From Stenotrophomonas sp. VV52 (GTDB lineage: Bacteria > Pseudomonadota > Gammaproteobacteria > Xanthomonadales > Xanthomonadaceae): a stretch of DNA of 64,000 bases. Both the position numbers and the translations under genes were made by a program. Each line of letters starts with the position of its first letter. Position 1 is the stretch's first letter. Shown piece after piece: positions 42,456-51,581 of this stretch. Below the pieces are notes generated by a model. The model worked only from the letters and a program-made list of their open reading frames with translations, did not search any database and was not told where the DNA came from. The DNA lies in the NCBI RefSeq assembly GCF_002893095.1, contig NZ_PKQQ01000008.1, positions 124,001 through 188,000 on the forward strand, written 5' to 3'.

Positions 42456-43418
42456 TTACAGCCGTTCGCGAATCGTCTGGCGCAGCGCTTCCAGATCCTT
42501 CGCAAACGCATCGATACCGGCAGCCAGCTTCTCGGTGGCCATCGGATCCGCAGCCAGGTCGGCAGCAAACTTCGCCGCATCGATCGGCGCCACCGATACC
42601 GACTCCGCCGCACCAGCCACCAGCTTGCGCGGCAGGTCGCCGTGGTCGGCGTCGAGCTTTTCCAGCAGGTCCGGGGAAATGGTCAGGCGGTCGCAGCCGG
42701 CCAGCGCTTCGATCTGCGCGGTGGAGCGGAACGAGGCGCCCATCACCACGGTCGGGGAGCCGCGGCGCTTGAATTCGGCGTACACGCCGCGCACGAACAC
42801 CACGCCGGGGTCGGCGTCGATGTTGGCCGGGGCCTGGCCGTTGGCCACGTACCAGTCCAGGATGCGGCCGACGAACGGCGAGATCAGGAACGCGCCGGCT
42901 TCGCTGCAGGCCAGCGCCTGGGTCGGGTTGAAGATCAGGGTCAGGTTGCAGTCGATACCCTCGGCCTGCAGCTGGCGGGCGGCTTCCACGCCTTCCCAGG
43001 TCGCCGCGATCTTGATCAGCACCTTGCTGCGCGGCACGCCGGCCGCTTCGTACATGGCGATGAACTGGCGCGCCTTGGTCACCGTGGCGGCGGTGTCGTG
43101 CGCGAGGTCGGCGTCGACTTCGGTCGAGACGCGGCCCGGGACCAAGGTGCTCAGCAGCGTGCCCACGCCCACGGTCAGGCGGTCGGCCACGGCGTGCACC
43201 ACGGTCTCGCGCTCGCCGGACTGCTCGCGGCCCCAGGCCAGCTCGCGCTCGATCAGCTCGGCATACACCGGCAGGTCCAGGGCCTTTTTCACCAGGGTGG
43301 GATTGGTCGTGCAGTCGACCGGCTTCAGGCGCTTGATGGCCTCGTAGTCGCCGGTGTCGGCGACCACCACGGACAGTTCGCGCAGCTGTGCAAGTTTGGA
43401 CGGGGTTGCAGTACTCAT
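42456..43418 (-). CDS. tal: transaldolase
   Basis: Transaldolase of the non-oxidative pentose phosphate pathway, 320 residues. It has the N-terminal signature [14 protein letters not shown], the Schiff-base Lys in [17 protein letters not shown] (about residue 135), [15 protein letters not shown] and [13 protein letters not shown]. It is the size of TalB-type enzymes. It is a single gene with its own terminator, downstream of rnk by 51 bases on the same strand. Confidence 0.95.
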   Translation of the reverse strand: MSTATPSKLAQLRELSVVVADTGDYEAIKRLKPVDCTTNPTLVKKALDLPVYAELIERELAWGREQSGERETVVHAVADRLTVGVGTLLSTLVPGRVSTEVDADLAHDTAATVTKARQFIAMYEAAGVPRSKVLIKIAATWEGVEAARQLQAEGIDCNLTLIFNPTQALACSEAGAFLISPFVGRILDWYVANGQAPANIDADPGVVFVRGVYAEFKRRGSPTVVMGASFRSTAQIEALAGCDRLTISPDLLEKLDADHGDLPRKLVAGAAESVSVAPIDAAKFAADLAADPMATEKLAAGIDAFAKDLEALRQTIRERL

Positions 43419-43469
43419 TACGGCTCCTGGAACGTTATCGGGGCCCTGCGCGATGCGCGGCAGGGACGA

Positions 43470-43877
43470 TCAATGCTTGGGCGGATTGTGGACGGCGGTC
43501 ACCCGCAGGCGCAATTTGCGGCCGCCAGGTGCGTCCCAGTCCATGGTCTGGCCGACCGCCAGGCCGAGCAGGGCGGTGCCCACCGGCGCGAGGATCGAGA
43601 CCTTGCCCTGGTCGACGTCCGCTTCGCGCGGGTACACCAGGGTCAATTCGTGTTTTTCGCCCTGCAGCTCATCTTCGCACTCGACCCGCGAATGCATCAT
43701 GACGACGCCCTCGGGCATCTGGTCACGGTCGACGACGGTCGCGCGCTCGAGCTCGTGCGCCAGGGCTTTGCCGGGGGGGCTCTGTTCTACAGCGGGGGAT
43801 TCAAGCATGGCTTCGAGCTGGTTCATGTCGAAGCTGGAAACGGTGATGGACGGCGGCAGGCCGCTGGCGGTGGACAT
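43470..43877 (-). CDS. rnk: nucleoside diphosphate kinase regulator Rnk (GreA/GreB C-terminal fold)
   Basis: The 135-residue protein has a helical N-terminus (SFDMNQLEAML) and a GreA/GreB-like C-terminal domain with MPEGVVMMHSRVECED, LTLVYPREADVDQGKVSILAPVGTALLG (read as the FKBP-like core) and GLAVGQTMDW. Rnk binds RNA polymerase near the secondary channel without transcript cleavage activity. The ATG at 43877 follows AGGAG at spacing 6; an upstream ATG at 43913 lacks one. Confidence 0.87.
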   Translation of the reverse strand: MSTASGLPPSITVSSFDMNQLEAMLESPAVEQSPPGKALAHELERATVVDRDQMPEGVVMMHSRVECEDELQGEKHELTLVYPREADVDQGKVSILAPVGTALLGLAVGQTMDWDAPGGRKLRLRVTAVHNPPKH

Positions 43878-44004
43878 CAGAAACTCCTGTGGCTTAGGGG
43901 AAGACCCATGCAAAAGGCGGCGCCTGCTGGCACCGCCCTGGCCTATTGTGCGGCGTATCCGCGGCGGATGCGACTGTCCCGCCGGGGCCGGTTCAGCGGG
44001 GCGG

Positions 44005-44961
44005 TCAGGCCTGCGCGTGCAGGACGCGCGGCGGGGCCGGGTCGCTTTCGTCGCGGTCCAGCGTGAACAGGGCGTCAGGCAGGCGCTTGAACTGCTCGGC
44101 CAGCTGCTGCAGGAACTCGGTCATGGCCGAGCTGCGCCGCCAGACCATGGCGATGCGGCGGCTGGGCCGGTCCTCGCCCTCGAAGTCGAGCAGGGCGATG
44201 TTGGTCGAGCGCGGGACGGGCGGCTTCACCGACAGGGTCGGCAGCAGGGTGATGCCGACGTCGGCGGCGACCATCTGGCGCAGCGTCTCCAGGCTGGTGG
44301 CGCGGAATTCGGACTTCTCGTTGGCGCCGAACAGGCGGCAGACCGCCAGCGCCTGGTCGCGCAGGCAATGTCCGTCTTCCAGCAGCAGCAGCTTGTGGGT
44401 GGACAGTTCCTGCACGTCCAGATGGAGCCGGCGCGCGAGCGGGTGCTGCCCGGAGACCGCCAGCAGGAACGGTTCTTCGAACAGGAACTCGGCGTGCAGC
44501 TGGTCGTCGTCCAGCGGCAGCGCCAGCAGCGCTGCGTCCAGGCGTCCGTCGCGCAGGCGGTGCAGCAGCTCGTCGCTCTTTTCCTCGACCAGCAGCAGCT
44601 CCAACTGCGGGAAGCGGGCGCGGATGTTGGGGATCACGTGCGGGAGCAGGTACGGGCCCAGCGTCGGGAAGATGCCCAGGCGCACCGCGCCGGCTTCCGG
44701 GTCGACACTGCGCCGCGCGGCTTCCTTCATCTGTTCGATCTCGGCCACGATGACGCGCGCGCGCGCCGCAGCCTCCACCCCGGCCGGGGTCAGCATCACC
44801 TTGCGGGGGGAACGCTCCACCAGCGGCAGGCCCAGCTCATCCTCGAGCTTCTTGATCTGGGTCGACAACGTCGGCTGGCTGACGAAGCAGGACGCCGCCG
44901 CGCGACCGAAGTGGCGATGGTCGGCCAGCGCCACCAGATATTTCAGATCACGTAGGTTCAT
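44005..44961 (-). CDS. oxyR: hydrogen-peroxide-sensing LysR regulator OxyR
   Basis: The 318-residue regulator has an N-terminal HTH with LVALADHRHFGRAAASCFVSQ and PTLSTQIKKLEDELG. The redox pair of OxyR is visible as GHCLRDQALAVC (about residues 199-208), with the exact Cys spacing of the E. coli protein. It lies next to ahpF and ahpC in the same direction but after a terminator hairpin (45019-45046), so it has its own promoter. Confidence 0.94.
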   Translation of the reverse strand: MNLRDLKYLVALADHRHFGRAAASCFVSQPTLSTQIKKLEDELGLPLVERSPRKVMLTPAGVEAAARARVIVAEIEQMKEAARRSVDPEAGAVRLGIFPTLGPYLLPHVIPNIRARFPQLELLLVEEKSDELLHRLRDGRLDAALLALPLDDDQLHAEFLFEEPFLLAVSGQHPLARRLHLDVQELSTHKLLLLEDGHCLRDQALAVCRLFGANEKSEFRATSLETLRQMVAADVGITLLPTLSVKPPVPRSTNIALLDFEGEDRPSRRIAMVWRRSSAMTEFLQQLAEQFKRLPDALFTLDRDESDPAPPRVLHAQA

Positions 44962-45018
44962 TTCCTTGTACCTCTAAACGGTAATGGACCGGGTGATGGC
45001 GTGGTTTACCCAGCAGGC

Positions 45019-45046
45019 AAAAGGGTCCCCGGCGAACCGGGGACCC
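45019..45046 (-). terminator. rho-independent terminator of ahpF
   Basis: The 10-bp stem gggtccccgg/ccggggaccc (45023-45032 with 45037-45046) with a CGAA loop is followed on the minus strand by TTTT. It lies 8 bases past the ahpF stop and separates ahpF from oxyR. Confidence 0.85.
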
Positions 45047-45053
45047 CGACGTT

Positions 45054-46646
45054 TCAGGCAGCTTCGGCGACAGCGCCGCTGCTCTTGGGAACGTTGGTGC
45101 GTATCAGGTGATCGAAGGCGCTGAGCGCCGCGGTCGAGCCTGCGCCCATGGCGATGATGATCTGCTTGTAGGGGACGGTTGTGCAATCACCTGCGGCGAA
45201 TACGCCCGGAACACTGGTCTGGCCACGGTCGTCAATGACCACTTCTCCGCGTGGCGACAGCGCCACCGAATCCTTCAGCCATTCGGTATTGGGCAGCAGC
45301 CCGATCTGCACGAACACCCCCTCCAGTTCCACCCGGTGCGCGTCGCCGCCCACGCGGTCCTTGTAGACCAGGCCGTTGACCTTCTGGCCGTCGCCCAGCA
45401 CTTCCTGGGTGAGTGCGCTGGTGATGATGGTGACGTTGCCGAGGCTGCGCAGCTTCTTCTGCAGGACGTCGTCGGCACGCAGTTTGTCGTCGAACTCCAG
45501 CAGGGTTACATGCGTCACCAGACCGGCCAGGTCGATTGCCGCTTCCACCCCGGAATTGCCGCCGCCGATCACCGCCACGCGCTTGCCCTTGAACAGCGGA
45601 CCGTCGCAGTGCGGGCAGTAGGCCACGCCCTTGTTGCGGTACTGGTCTTCGCCGGGCACGTTCATCTGGCGCCAGCGCGCACCGGTGGACAGGATCACCG
45701 AGCGCGACTTCAGCGACGCGCCGTTCTCGAGCTTGATCTCGACCAGGCCGTCGTCGCCTGCCGGCACCAGGGCACTGGCCCGCTGCAGGTTCATGATGTC
45801 CACGTCGTACTCGCGCACGTGCTGTTCCAGCGCCATCGCCAGCTTGGGGCCTTCGGTTTCCTTGACCGACACGAAGTTCTCGATCGCCATGGTGTCCAGC
45901 ACCTGGCCGCCGAAGCGCTCGGCAGCCACGCCGGTGCGGATGCCCTTGCGCGCGGCGTAGATCGCGGCAGCGGCGCCAGCCGGACCACCCCCGATCACCA
46001 GCACGTCGTACGGTGCCTTGGCGGCGATCTTCGCGGCATCGCGCTTGGCCGAACCGGTGTCCAGCTTGGCCACGATCTGTTCCAGGCTCATGCGGCCCTG
46101 GTCGAACACTTCACCGTTGAGGTACACGGTGGGCACGGACATGATCTGGCGCGCTTCGACTTCGGCCGGGAACAGCGCGCCGTCGATCGCCACGTGCTGG
46201 ATGCGCGGGTTCAGCACCGCCGCCAGGTTCAGTGCCTGGACCACGTCGGGGCAGTTCTGGCACGACAGCGAGAAGTAGGTTTCGAACTTGAACTCGCCTT
46301 CCAGGCCCTGCACCTGCTCGATCACCTCGGCGGTGGCCTTGGACGGATGGCCGCCAACCTGCAGCAGGGCCAGCACCAGCGAGGTGAACTCGTGGCCCAT
46401 CGGCAGCCCGGCAAAGGCCAGGTGGATGTCCTGGCCCGGGGTGGTGAGGGCGAACGAGGGGGTGCGCTCGGCGCTGTCGCGGCGCACGTCCAGGCTGATC
46501 TGGCTGGAGAGGCCGACCAGGGTCTCGAGCAGCTCCAGCATTTCCTGCGACTTGGCGCCGTCGTCGGCGTGCGCGGTGATCTGGATCGGGCGGGTGACGC
46601 GTTCCAGGTAGGTCTTCAGCTGGGACTGGAGGTTGGCATCCAACAT
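45054..46646 (-). CDS. ahpF: alkyl hydroperoxide reductase subunit F
   Basis: The 530-residue flavoprotein passes electrons from NADH to AhpC. It has two N-terminal thioredoxin-like folds, with the CxxC in [11 protein letters not shown] (about residue 127). The thioredoxin-reductase part has [17 protein letters not shown] (FAD), the redox pair [10 protein letters not shown] (about 343) and [17 protein letters not shown] (NADH). The ATG at 46646 has AAGGAG upstream, and a longer frame to 46670 lacks conservation. It lies 153 bases after ahpC, with hairpins in between. Confidence 0.95.
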   Translation of the reverse strand: MLDANLQSQLKTYLERVTRPIQITAHADDGAKSQEMLELLETLVGLSSQISLDVRRDSAERTPSFALTTPGQDIHLAFAGLPMGHEFTSLVLALLQVGGHPSKATAEVIEQVQGLEGEFKFETYFSLSCQNCPDVVQALNLAAVLNPRIQHVAIDGALFPAEVEARQIMSVPTVYLNGEVFDQGRMSLEQIVAKLDTGSAKRDAAKIAAKAPYDVLVIGGGPAGAAAAIYAARKGIRTGVAAERFGGQVLDTMAIENFVSVKETEGPKLAMALEQHVREYDVDIMNLQRASALVPAGDDGLVEIKLENGASLKSRSVILSTGARWRQMNVPGEDQYRNKGVAYCPHCDGPLFKGKRVAVIGGGNSGVEAAIDLAGLVTHVTLLEFDDKLRADDVLQKKLRSLGNVTIITSALTQEVLGDGQKVNGLVYKDRVGGDAHRVELEGVFVQIGLLPNTEWLKDSVALSPRGEVVIDDRGQTSVPGVFAAGDCTTVPYKQIIIAMGAGSTAALSAFDHLIRTNVPKSSGAVAEAA

Positions 46647-46685
46647 CGAAAAACTCCTTGATTCAGGCAAAGGAACGGCGTCGAC

Positions 46686-46756
46686 GTACCGTTACGGTAC
46701 ATCTGGGCGACGTGGGGGAGAACCCAAGCCGGCGCGGTGGGCACCGGCTTGGGTTC
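46686..46756 (-). promoter_or_regulatory. hairpins between ahpC and ahpF, possible attenuator
   Basis: A 13-bp stem gaacccaagccgg/ccggcttgggttc (46720-46732 with 46744-46756) and a small gtacc/ggtac hairpin (46686-46700) lie in the intercistronic gap. There is no T run after the big stem, so it may stop only part of the transcripts or protect the ahpC mRNA end. Confidence 0.6.
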
Positions 46757-46799
46757 ACCCCCACTCCCGTCGGAACGGGAATGGGGATGGGTGTTGCCT

Positions 46800-47363
46800 T
46801 TAGATCTTGCCGACCAGGTCCAGCGACGGGGTCAGGGTCTTTTCGCCTTCCTTCCACTTGGCCGGGCAGACCTGGTTCGGGTTGGCGGCGGTGAACTGGG
46901 CAGCCTTCAGCTTGCGCAGGGTCTCGGAGACGTCACGGGCGATCTCGTTGGAGTGGATCTCCAGGGTCTTGATCACGCCTTCCGGGTTGATGATGAAGGT
47001 GCCGCGCAGGGCCAGGCCTTCTTCTGCAATGTGCACGCCGAAGGCGTTGGTCAGCTGGTGGGTCGGGTCGCCGACCAGCGGGAACTGGGCCTTGCCGACG
47101 GCCGGCGAGGTTTCGTGCCACACCTTGTGCGAGAAGTGGGTGTCGGTGGTGACGATGTAGACCTCGGCGCCGGCCTTCTTGAACTCGGCGTAATGGTCGG
47201 CGGCGTCTTCGATCTCGGTCGGGCAGTTGAAGGTGAAGGCGGCCGGCATGAAGATCAGGACGGACCACTGGCCCTTCAGGGTGGCGTCGGAAACCTTGAT
47301 GAACTCGCCGTTCTGGTAGGCGTTGGCTTCAAACGGCTTGATCTGGGTGTTGATGAGCGACAT
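46800..47363 (-). CDS. ahpC: alkyl hydroperoxide reductase subunit C (peroxiredoxin)
   Basis: The 187-residue 2-Cys peroxiredoxin removes hydrogen peroxide and organic peroxides. The peroxidatic Cys is in AFTFNCPTEIEDAA (about residue 47), the resolving Cys in NQVCPAKWKEGEKTL (about 166), and GTFIINPEGVIK is the usual core strand. Length equals E. coli AhpC. The start has AGGAAA upstream. An OxyR site lies about 75-110 bases upstream, so induction by peroxide is expected. Confidence 0.97.
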   Translation of the reverse strand: MSLINTQIKPFEANAYQNGEFIKVSDATLKGQWSVLIFMPAAFTFNCPTEIEDAADHYAEFKKAGAEVYIVTTDTHFSHKVWHETSPAVGKAQFPLVGDPTHQLTNAFGVHIAEEGLALRGTFIINPEGVIKTLEIHSNEIARDVSETLRKLKAAQFTAANPNQVCPAKWKEGEKTLTPSLDLVGKI

Positions 47364-47436
47364 CGAATTTCCTCGTGGTGAAGGGGGATGGGTGAAGCGA
47401 CCAACACAGGTTAGCGGCTTGCTTCCGATAAGGAAA

Positions 47437-47473
47437 ATGCATTGATTCCATCAAATCGATAGGCACAGTCTAT
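47437..47473 (-). promoter_or_regulatory. OxyR binding site upstream of ahpC
   Basis: Four tetranucleotides at 11-base intervals match the OxyR pattern ATAG-N7-CTAT-N7-ATAG-N7-CTAT: ATGC (47437), CCAT (47448), ATAG (47459) and CTAT (47470). The right half is perfect and the left half degenerate. It is 74-110 bases before the ahpC start in an AT-richer stretch, where an activator site is expected. Confidence 0.8.
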
Positions 47474-47705
47474 TGAAATGGGCTGATCCCCGAATGAACG
47501 GTGCGACCGTTTCAGGGCAGAAGGCTTGCGCTGCAAGGGTTCCTGGAAAATCGGGGGCGTCAGCGCTGATAGCCATTGCTTATCCGTGTGATGGCCAGGC
47601 TGAACAGCCTTTCAGGCGGGTGGGCACGCTGCGACACCGTGTCGCGGTGGTCGGGCGATGCCGTCATTGGCCTACACTGCGCCCCCACCGTCACCCAGGC
47701 CCGAC

Positions 47706-48563
47706 ATGACCCTCGCCCCCCAGGAGATCCGCCATCTGCTCGCCGACGCTGCCCGCGACCTGCCGGGGGTGGAGGGCCGGCATGAGGCCGAGCTGCTGCT
47801 GCTGCACGTGCTGGGGCGGGAGCGTGGCTGGCTGTTCGCGCACGCGACGGACCTGATCGACCCGGCCAGCGCGGCGGCCTTTGCGGGTCTGTTGCAGCGC
47901 CGCCTGGCGGGTGAGCCGGTGGCCTACCTGCTGGGCCGGCGCGGGTTCTGGACGCTGGACCTGGCGGTCAGTCCGGACACGCTGATTCCGCGCCCGGAAA
48001 CGGAGCGGCTGGTGGAGCTGGCGCTGGAGCGGCTGCCGGAAGACACGCCATTGCGGGTGGCCGACCTGGGCACGGGCAGCGGGGCGATCGCGCTGGCGCT
48101 GGCCAGCGAGCGGCCGCAGGCGCGGGTGCTGGCGACGGACATGAGCGCGGGGGCGCTGGCGGTGGCGTCCGGCAATGCGCGCGCGCATGGGCTGGACAAT
48201 GTGGCGTTCCGCGAGGGCAGCTGGCATGCGCCGCTGGCGGGGGAGCGTTTCGATCTGATTGCGAGCAACCCGCCGTACATCGCCAGTGGCGATCCGCACC
48301 TGATGCGGGGGGACCTGCGTTTCGAGCCGGCCAGTGCGCTGGCGTCGGGCGACGATGGACTGGACGACATCCGGGTGATCATCGAGGGCGCGCAGGCACA
48401 CCTGCTGCCGGGCGGCTGGTTGCTGCTGGAGCACGGCTGGGACCAGGGCGGGGCGATCCGCGCGCTGCTGGATGCGGCGGGGTTCGTGGAGGTCGCCACG
48501 GCGGTGGACCTGGAACAGCGCGACCGGGTGAGCCTGGGCCGCCGGCCGGCAACGTTAGAATGA
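47706..48563 (+). CDS. prmC: peptide chain release factor N5-glutamine methyltransferase
   Basis: PrmC (HemK) methylates the GGQ glutamine of release factors. The 285-residue protein has a helical N-terminal domain, [35 protein letters not shown] motif [16 protein letters not shown] and the catalytic SNPPYIA. The ATG at 47706 gives the usual N-terminus; a frame to 47658 is not conserved. It lies 55 bases before pip. Confidence 0.94.
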   Translation: MTLAPQEIRHLLADAARDLPGVEGRHEAELLLLHVLGRERGWLFAHATDLIDPASAAAFAGLLQRRLAGEPVAYLLGRRGFWTLDLAVSPDTLIPRPETERLVELALERLPEDTPLRVADLGTGSGAIALALASERPQARVLATDMSAGALAVASGNARAHGLDNVAFREGSWHAPLAGERFDLIASNPPYIASGDPHLMRGDLRFEPASALASGDDGLDDIRVIIEGAQAHLLPGGWLLLEHGWDQGGAIRALLDAAGFVEVATAVDLEQRDRVSLGRRPATLE

Positions 48564-48618
48564 TGGACCGCTGCGGCTGGTTGCCGGGCGGGCTGTCATT
48601 CCACCTGGAGCTTCGCCC

Positions 48619-49563
48619 ATGCGCACGCTGTATCCCGCGATCACCCCTTACGACGTTGGCAGCCTGAAGGTCGACGACCGGCACACGCTGTATTTCGAGC
48701 AGTGCGGCAATCCGCACGGCAAGCCGGTGGTGATGCTGCATGGCGGGCCGGGCGGCGGCTGCAGCGACAAGATGCGGCAGTTCCATGATCCTGCGAAGTA
48801 CCGGATCATCCTGTTCGACCAGCGCGGTGCGGGCCGTTCGACACCGCACGCGGACCTGGTGGACAACACGACGTGGGACCTGGTGGCGGACATCGAGAAG
48901 CTGCGCGAGCACCTGAAGGTGGAGCGCTGGCAGGTGTTCGGCGGAAGCTGGGGGTCGACGCTGGCGCTGGCGTATGCGCAGGCGCATCCGCAGTGCGTGA
49001 CCGAGCTGGTGCTGCGCGGGATCTTCATGCTGCGCCGCTGGGAACTGGAGTGGTTCTACCAGGAAGGGGCGAACCGTCTGTTCCCGGATGCGTGGGAACA
49101 CTACCTGGCGCCGATCCCGGCGGTGGAGCGGCACGATCTGATTTCGGCCTTCCACCGTCGCCTGACCAGCGACGACGAAGCGACGCGGTTGGCGGCGGCG
49201 AAGGCATGGAGTGTGTGGGAGGGGGCGACCAGTTTCCTGCACGTGGATGCGGACTTCGTGAACAGCCATGAAGACCCGCGCTTCGCGCTGGCGTTCGCGC
49301 GCATCGAGAACCATTACTTCGTCAACGGCGGTTTCTTCGAAGTCGAAGAGCAGCTGCTGCGCGACGCGCACAAGATCGCCGACATCCCGGGCGTGATCGT
49401 GCACGGCCGTTACGACGTCGTTTGCCCGCTGCAGAACGCCTGGGAACTGCACAAGGCCTGGCCGAAGTCGACGCTCGAAATCAGCCCTGCCTCTGGCCAT
49501 TCGGCATTCGAAGCCGAAAACATCGACGCGCTGGTGCGCGCGACGGATCGTTTTGCAGGTTGA
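48619..49563 (+). CDS. pip: proline iminopeptidase
   Basis: The 314-residue alpha/beta hydrolase removes N-terminal proline from peptides. It has HGGPGGGCSDKMRQFHDP (oxyanion region), DQRGAGRSTPHA, the nucleophile elbow FGGSWGSTLALAYA (Ser near residue 113), the acid in VHGRYDVVCP and the catalytic His in ASGHSAFE. Length is normal. It is followed by 679 bases without a gene. Confidence 0.93.
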   Translation: MRTLYPAITPYDVGSLKVDDRHTLYFEQCGNPHGKPVVMLHGGPGGGCSDKMRQFHDPAKYRIILFDQRGAGRSTPHADLVDNTTWDLVADIEKLREHLKVERWQVFGGSWGSTLALAYAQAHPQCVTELVLRGIFMLRRWELEWFYQEGANRLFPDAWEHYLAPIPAVERHDLISAFHRRLTSDDEATRLAAAKAWSVWEGATSFLHVDADFVNSHEDPRFALAFARIENHYFVNGGFFEVEEQLLRDAHKIADIPGVIVHGRYDVVCPLQNAWELHKAWPKSTLEISPASGHSAFEAENIDALVRATDRFAG

Positions 49564-49586
49564 TTGCGGCTTTGCTTGAAATCGCG

Positions 49587-49655
49587 GTAGAGCCAGGCCC
49601 TGCCTGGCTGCTTTTGGGATCGCACCGCACCCGTGTCGCCGGGCTCTGCCCGGCT
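49587..49655 (+). repeat. two GTAG-type palindromes in tandem
   Basis: GTAG plus the agccaggc/gcctggct palindrome (49587-49610) is followed by a gccgggc/gcccggc palindrome near 49637-49655. It marks the left edge of the composite unit containing junction repeat D. Confidence 0.75.
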
Positions 49656-49709
49656 GCTGTTGGATTCAGGCGAACAGCTGCAGGTTGCGAGGTTCCCCTT
49701 GTCAGGGCC

Positions 49710-49807
49710 GTCGGGTGCGGGTTTGTGGGGGACGCCGTAAATGCATCCATGTAGGCTCATCGCCGCATCCATGCGGCTCGTGCCCCCTCAAACCCACCCC
49801 CGCCGAC
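49710..49807 (-). repeat. three-way-junction repeat, copy D
   Basis: The outer stem pairs 49719-49731 with 49783-49795 (12 of 13). Inside are tgca-TCCA-tgta (49742-49753, with one G-T wobble) and gccgca-TCCA-tgcggc (49762-49777). It is close in sequence to copies B and C. TGGA loops appear on the minus strand. Confidence 0.85.
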
Positions 49808-49890
49808 CCTTCGAAAGTGTGTCGCGGGCCAGGGGAAAAGCGGGTGTGTCGACCGATGGTCGACACGAATGCGTGCTTTGACGGTTTACG

Positions 49891-49914
49891 GGGACACGCA
49901 TGGCGTGTCACTAC
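49891..49914 (-). repeat. GTAG palindrome (SMAG/REP type), right end of composite unit
   Basis: The gacacgc/gcgtgtc palindrome ends in CTAC, closing the unit that starts at 49587. Confidence 0.8.
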
Positions 49915-50054
49915 GGGCATGCTCCGGTAGGGTTGGTTCCCAAACAACCGCCGTCGACAAATCAACGCCCTTTAACGACTGACAAACGAGCAGACTCAAC
50001 GCGTCGGCCAACGGCCGACATCGGCGTTTCCCCAGGCCACCGACGCCCTATCGA

Positions 50055-50159
50055 GGGGTCGGCGGGTGGGGGGTACGGGACCGTGAAGGCACATGGATGT
50101 GCCGCCCGAGCCTAACGGGAGATTTAAGGCGTGTCCCGTACCCCCCGCCCGCCGGCCCC
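50055..50159 (+). repeat. three-way-junction repeat, copy E (variant stems)
   Basis: The longest outer stem of the set: 27 bp with two wobbles (50055-50081 with 50133-50159). The first hairpin is ggcaca-TGGA-tgtgcc (50088-50103). The second position is looser (cctaacgggagattta), still with GGA in the loop. The stem sequences differ from A-D while the fold is kept. The TGGA strand is the strand of pip. Confidence 0.85.
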
Positions 50160-50208
50160 ACACCAGGGAACGCCTCAGTCGAGGGCTGTTCGCCTGAATC
50201 CAACAGCA

Positions 50209-50232
50209 GCCGGGCAGAGCCCGGCTCTACCG
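50209..50232 (-). repeat. GTAG palindrome (SMAG/REP type)
   Basis: The agccgggc/gcccggct palindrome ends in CTAC 10 bases before the stop of the amidohydrolase gene and is linked to junction repeat E by the same ggctgttcgcctgaatcc spacer seen in the other composites. Confidence 0.8.
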
Positions 50233-50242
50233 GCAACAGCGA

Positions 50243-51037
50243 CTACAGCGCAGTCAACTGAAGCTCCAACGCACCAAACACCCGCGCCAACCGCTCGGCC
50301 CAGGCGTGTTGCCCGGCCGCATCCGCAATCAGGTCCTGCCGGATCTCCAGCTCCACATGCACCAGCCCACGGCCTTCGCCATGCACCGGCACCGCGTAAT
50401 CGCTGGTGCTGCTGACCGAGTAGGGTTCGTTGTCGCCCACCACCAGATCGCCTTCATCGCGCAACGCCTGCAACAGCGCATGCGCGAACCGCGTGTCGCG
50501 GTGGTACAGCACGCCCGCATGCCACGGACGCTGCATGCCGTTCATCGCCGGCGTGAAGCTGTGCATCATCACCAGCAGGGTGGGGCGGTGGGCGCTTGTG
50601 CGCGCTGAAAGTTCCGCCTCGATGCGCGCGTGGTACGGCGCATGGATTGCGTCGATGCGCTGCTGGCGTTGCGCATCGGAAAGACCCGCATTGCCCGGAA
50701 TCGCCGTGCCATCGCTGACCTCCGGCATCAGCGTGGGCGACGCCAGTGGCCGGTTGCAGTCGATCAGCAGGCGCGAATACGTCTGCTCGATCGCCCACGC
50801 ATCCAGCCGCTCCGACAGCGCACGCGTGACCCCGGCGATCCCGATGTCCCAGCCGATGTGGCGATCCAGCTCCGCCTGCGGCAGGCCCAGGCCCTGCAGC
50901 GAACGCGGCACCTGCTGGCCTGCATGGTCGGCCAGCAATACATACGGCGAAGCGCCCTTGGCCCGGTGGATCGTGTAGATCGCCGGATCCTCGCTGCCCA
51001 GCAACGCCGGCAGCGCGTGCTCGCCCGAATCAGCCAC
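50243..51037 (-). CDS. N-formylglutamate amidohydrolase family protein
   Basis: The 264-residue hydrolase has YVLLADHAGQQVPRSL at the N-terminus (His as metal ligand), IGWDIGIAGVTRAL, LIDCNRPLASPTLMPEVSDG and MMHSFTPAMNG, the family pattern of HutG-type N-formylglutamate deformylases. No other hut genes lie nearby, so histidine degradation is not established as its role; the group also includes amidohydrolases of unknown substrate. Its start overlaps the NUDIX gene by 8 bases. Confidence 0.83.
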   Translation of the reverse strand: MADSGEHALPALLGSEDPAIYTIHRAKGASPYVLLADHAGQQVPRSLQGLGLPQAELDRHIGWDIGIAGVTRALSERLDAWAIEQTYSRLLIDCNRPLASPTLMPEVSDGTAIPGNAGLSDAQRQQRIDAIHAPYHARIEAELSARTSAHRPTLLVMMHSFTPAMNGMQRPWHAGVLYHRDTRFAHALLQALRDEGDLVVGDNEPYSVSSTSDYAVPVHGEGRGLVHVELEIRQDLIADAAGQHAWAERLARVFGALELQLTAL

Positions 51038-51581
51038 GGGGCGTGCCGTCCAGGTGGTGCTCGATCATCCACAGGCCCGCCCACAGCTTCGCGTCCAGCT
51101 GGTAACCCTGGCCCATCTTCTCCACCAGCCATGCCGCCGCGCGGGCGCGCGGAATCTCGTGCACCGTGATGTCTTCGCTGGCATCGCCACCGCCTTCGCC
51201 GACCTTGCGCAGGTCGGTGGCGCGCACGAACGCGATCTTCTCGCTGCTCGCGCCCGACGAGGTCGGCCCGATCATCAGCACCTCCGCGTGTTCCGCAGTC
51301 CAGCCGGTCTCTTCCTCCAGCTCGCGCACCGCAGACACTTCAATCGATTCGCCCGCATCGATGTCGCCGACCAGCCCGGCCGGCATCTCGATGGTCCTCG
51401 CCTGCAACGGCACCCGGAACTGCTCCACGAACAGCACGTTGTCGTCCGGCGTGACCGCGATGATGATCGCCGCCAGCCCGCCGGCGTGGGTGCGCTCGCT
51501 GTATTCCCAGCTGCCGCGCACCACCATGCGCTGGTACTTGCCTTCGTAGACGACCTTCGGGGCTTGCGTGTTGGGACTCAT
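51030..51581 (-). CDS. NUDIX hydrolase, ADP-ribose pyrophosphatase-like
   Basis: The 183-residue enzyme has the Nudix box GESIEVSAVRELEEETGW preceded by EMPAGLVGDIDA, the layout of ADP-ribose or nucleoside-diphosphate-sugar pyrophosphatases. The exact nucleotide is unknown. The ATG at 51581 overlaps the upstream exonuclease stop by four bases, and the gene's 3' end overlaps the amidohydrolase start by 8. Confidence 0.87.
   Translation of the reverse strand: MSPNTQAPKVVYEGKYQRMVVRGSWEYSERTHAGGLAAIIIAVTPDDNVLFVEQFRVPLQARTIEMPAGLVGDIDAGESIEVSAVRELEEETGWTAEHAEVLMIGPTSSGASSEKIAFVRATDLRKVGEGGGDASEDITVHEIPRARAAAWLVEKMGQGYQLDAKLWAGLWMIEHHLDGTPRG

Larger units (their letters stand above)
49564..50242. 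other. 679-base gene-free gap filled with two composite repeats
   Basis: Between pip and the convergent N-formylglutamate amidohydrolase gene I find no supported coding region. The gap holds junction repeats D and E, several GTAG palindromes, a 9-bp perfect hairpin gtgtcgacc/ggtcgacac (49846-49866) and a 7-bp hairpin gtcggcc/ggccgac (50003-50019). D and E are in opposite orientation, so the left and right halves are an imperfect large inverted repeat. Confidence 0.75.
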
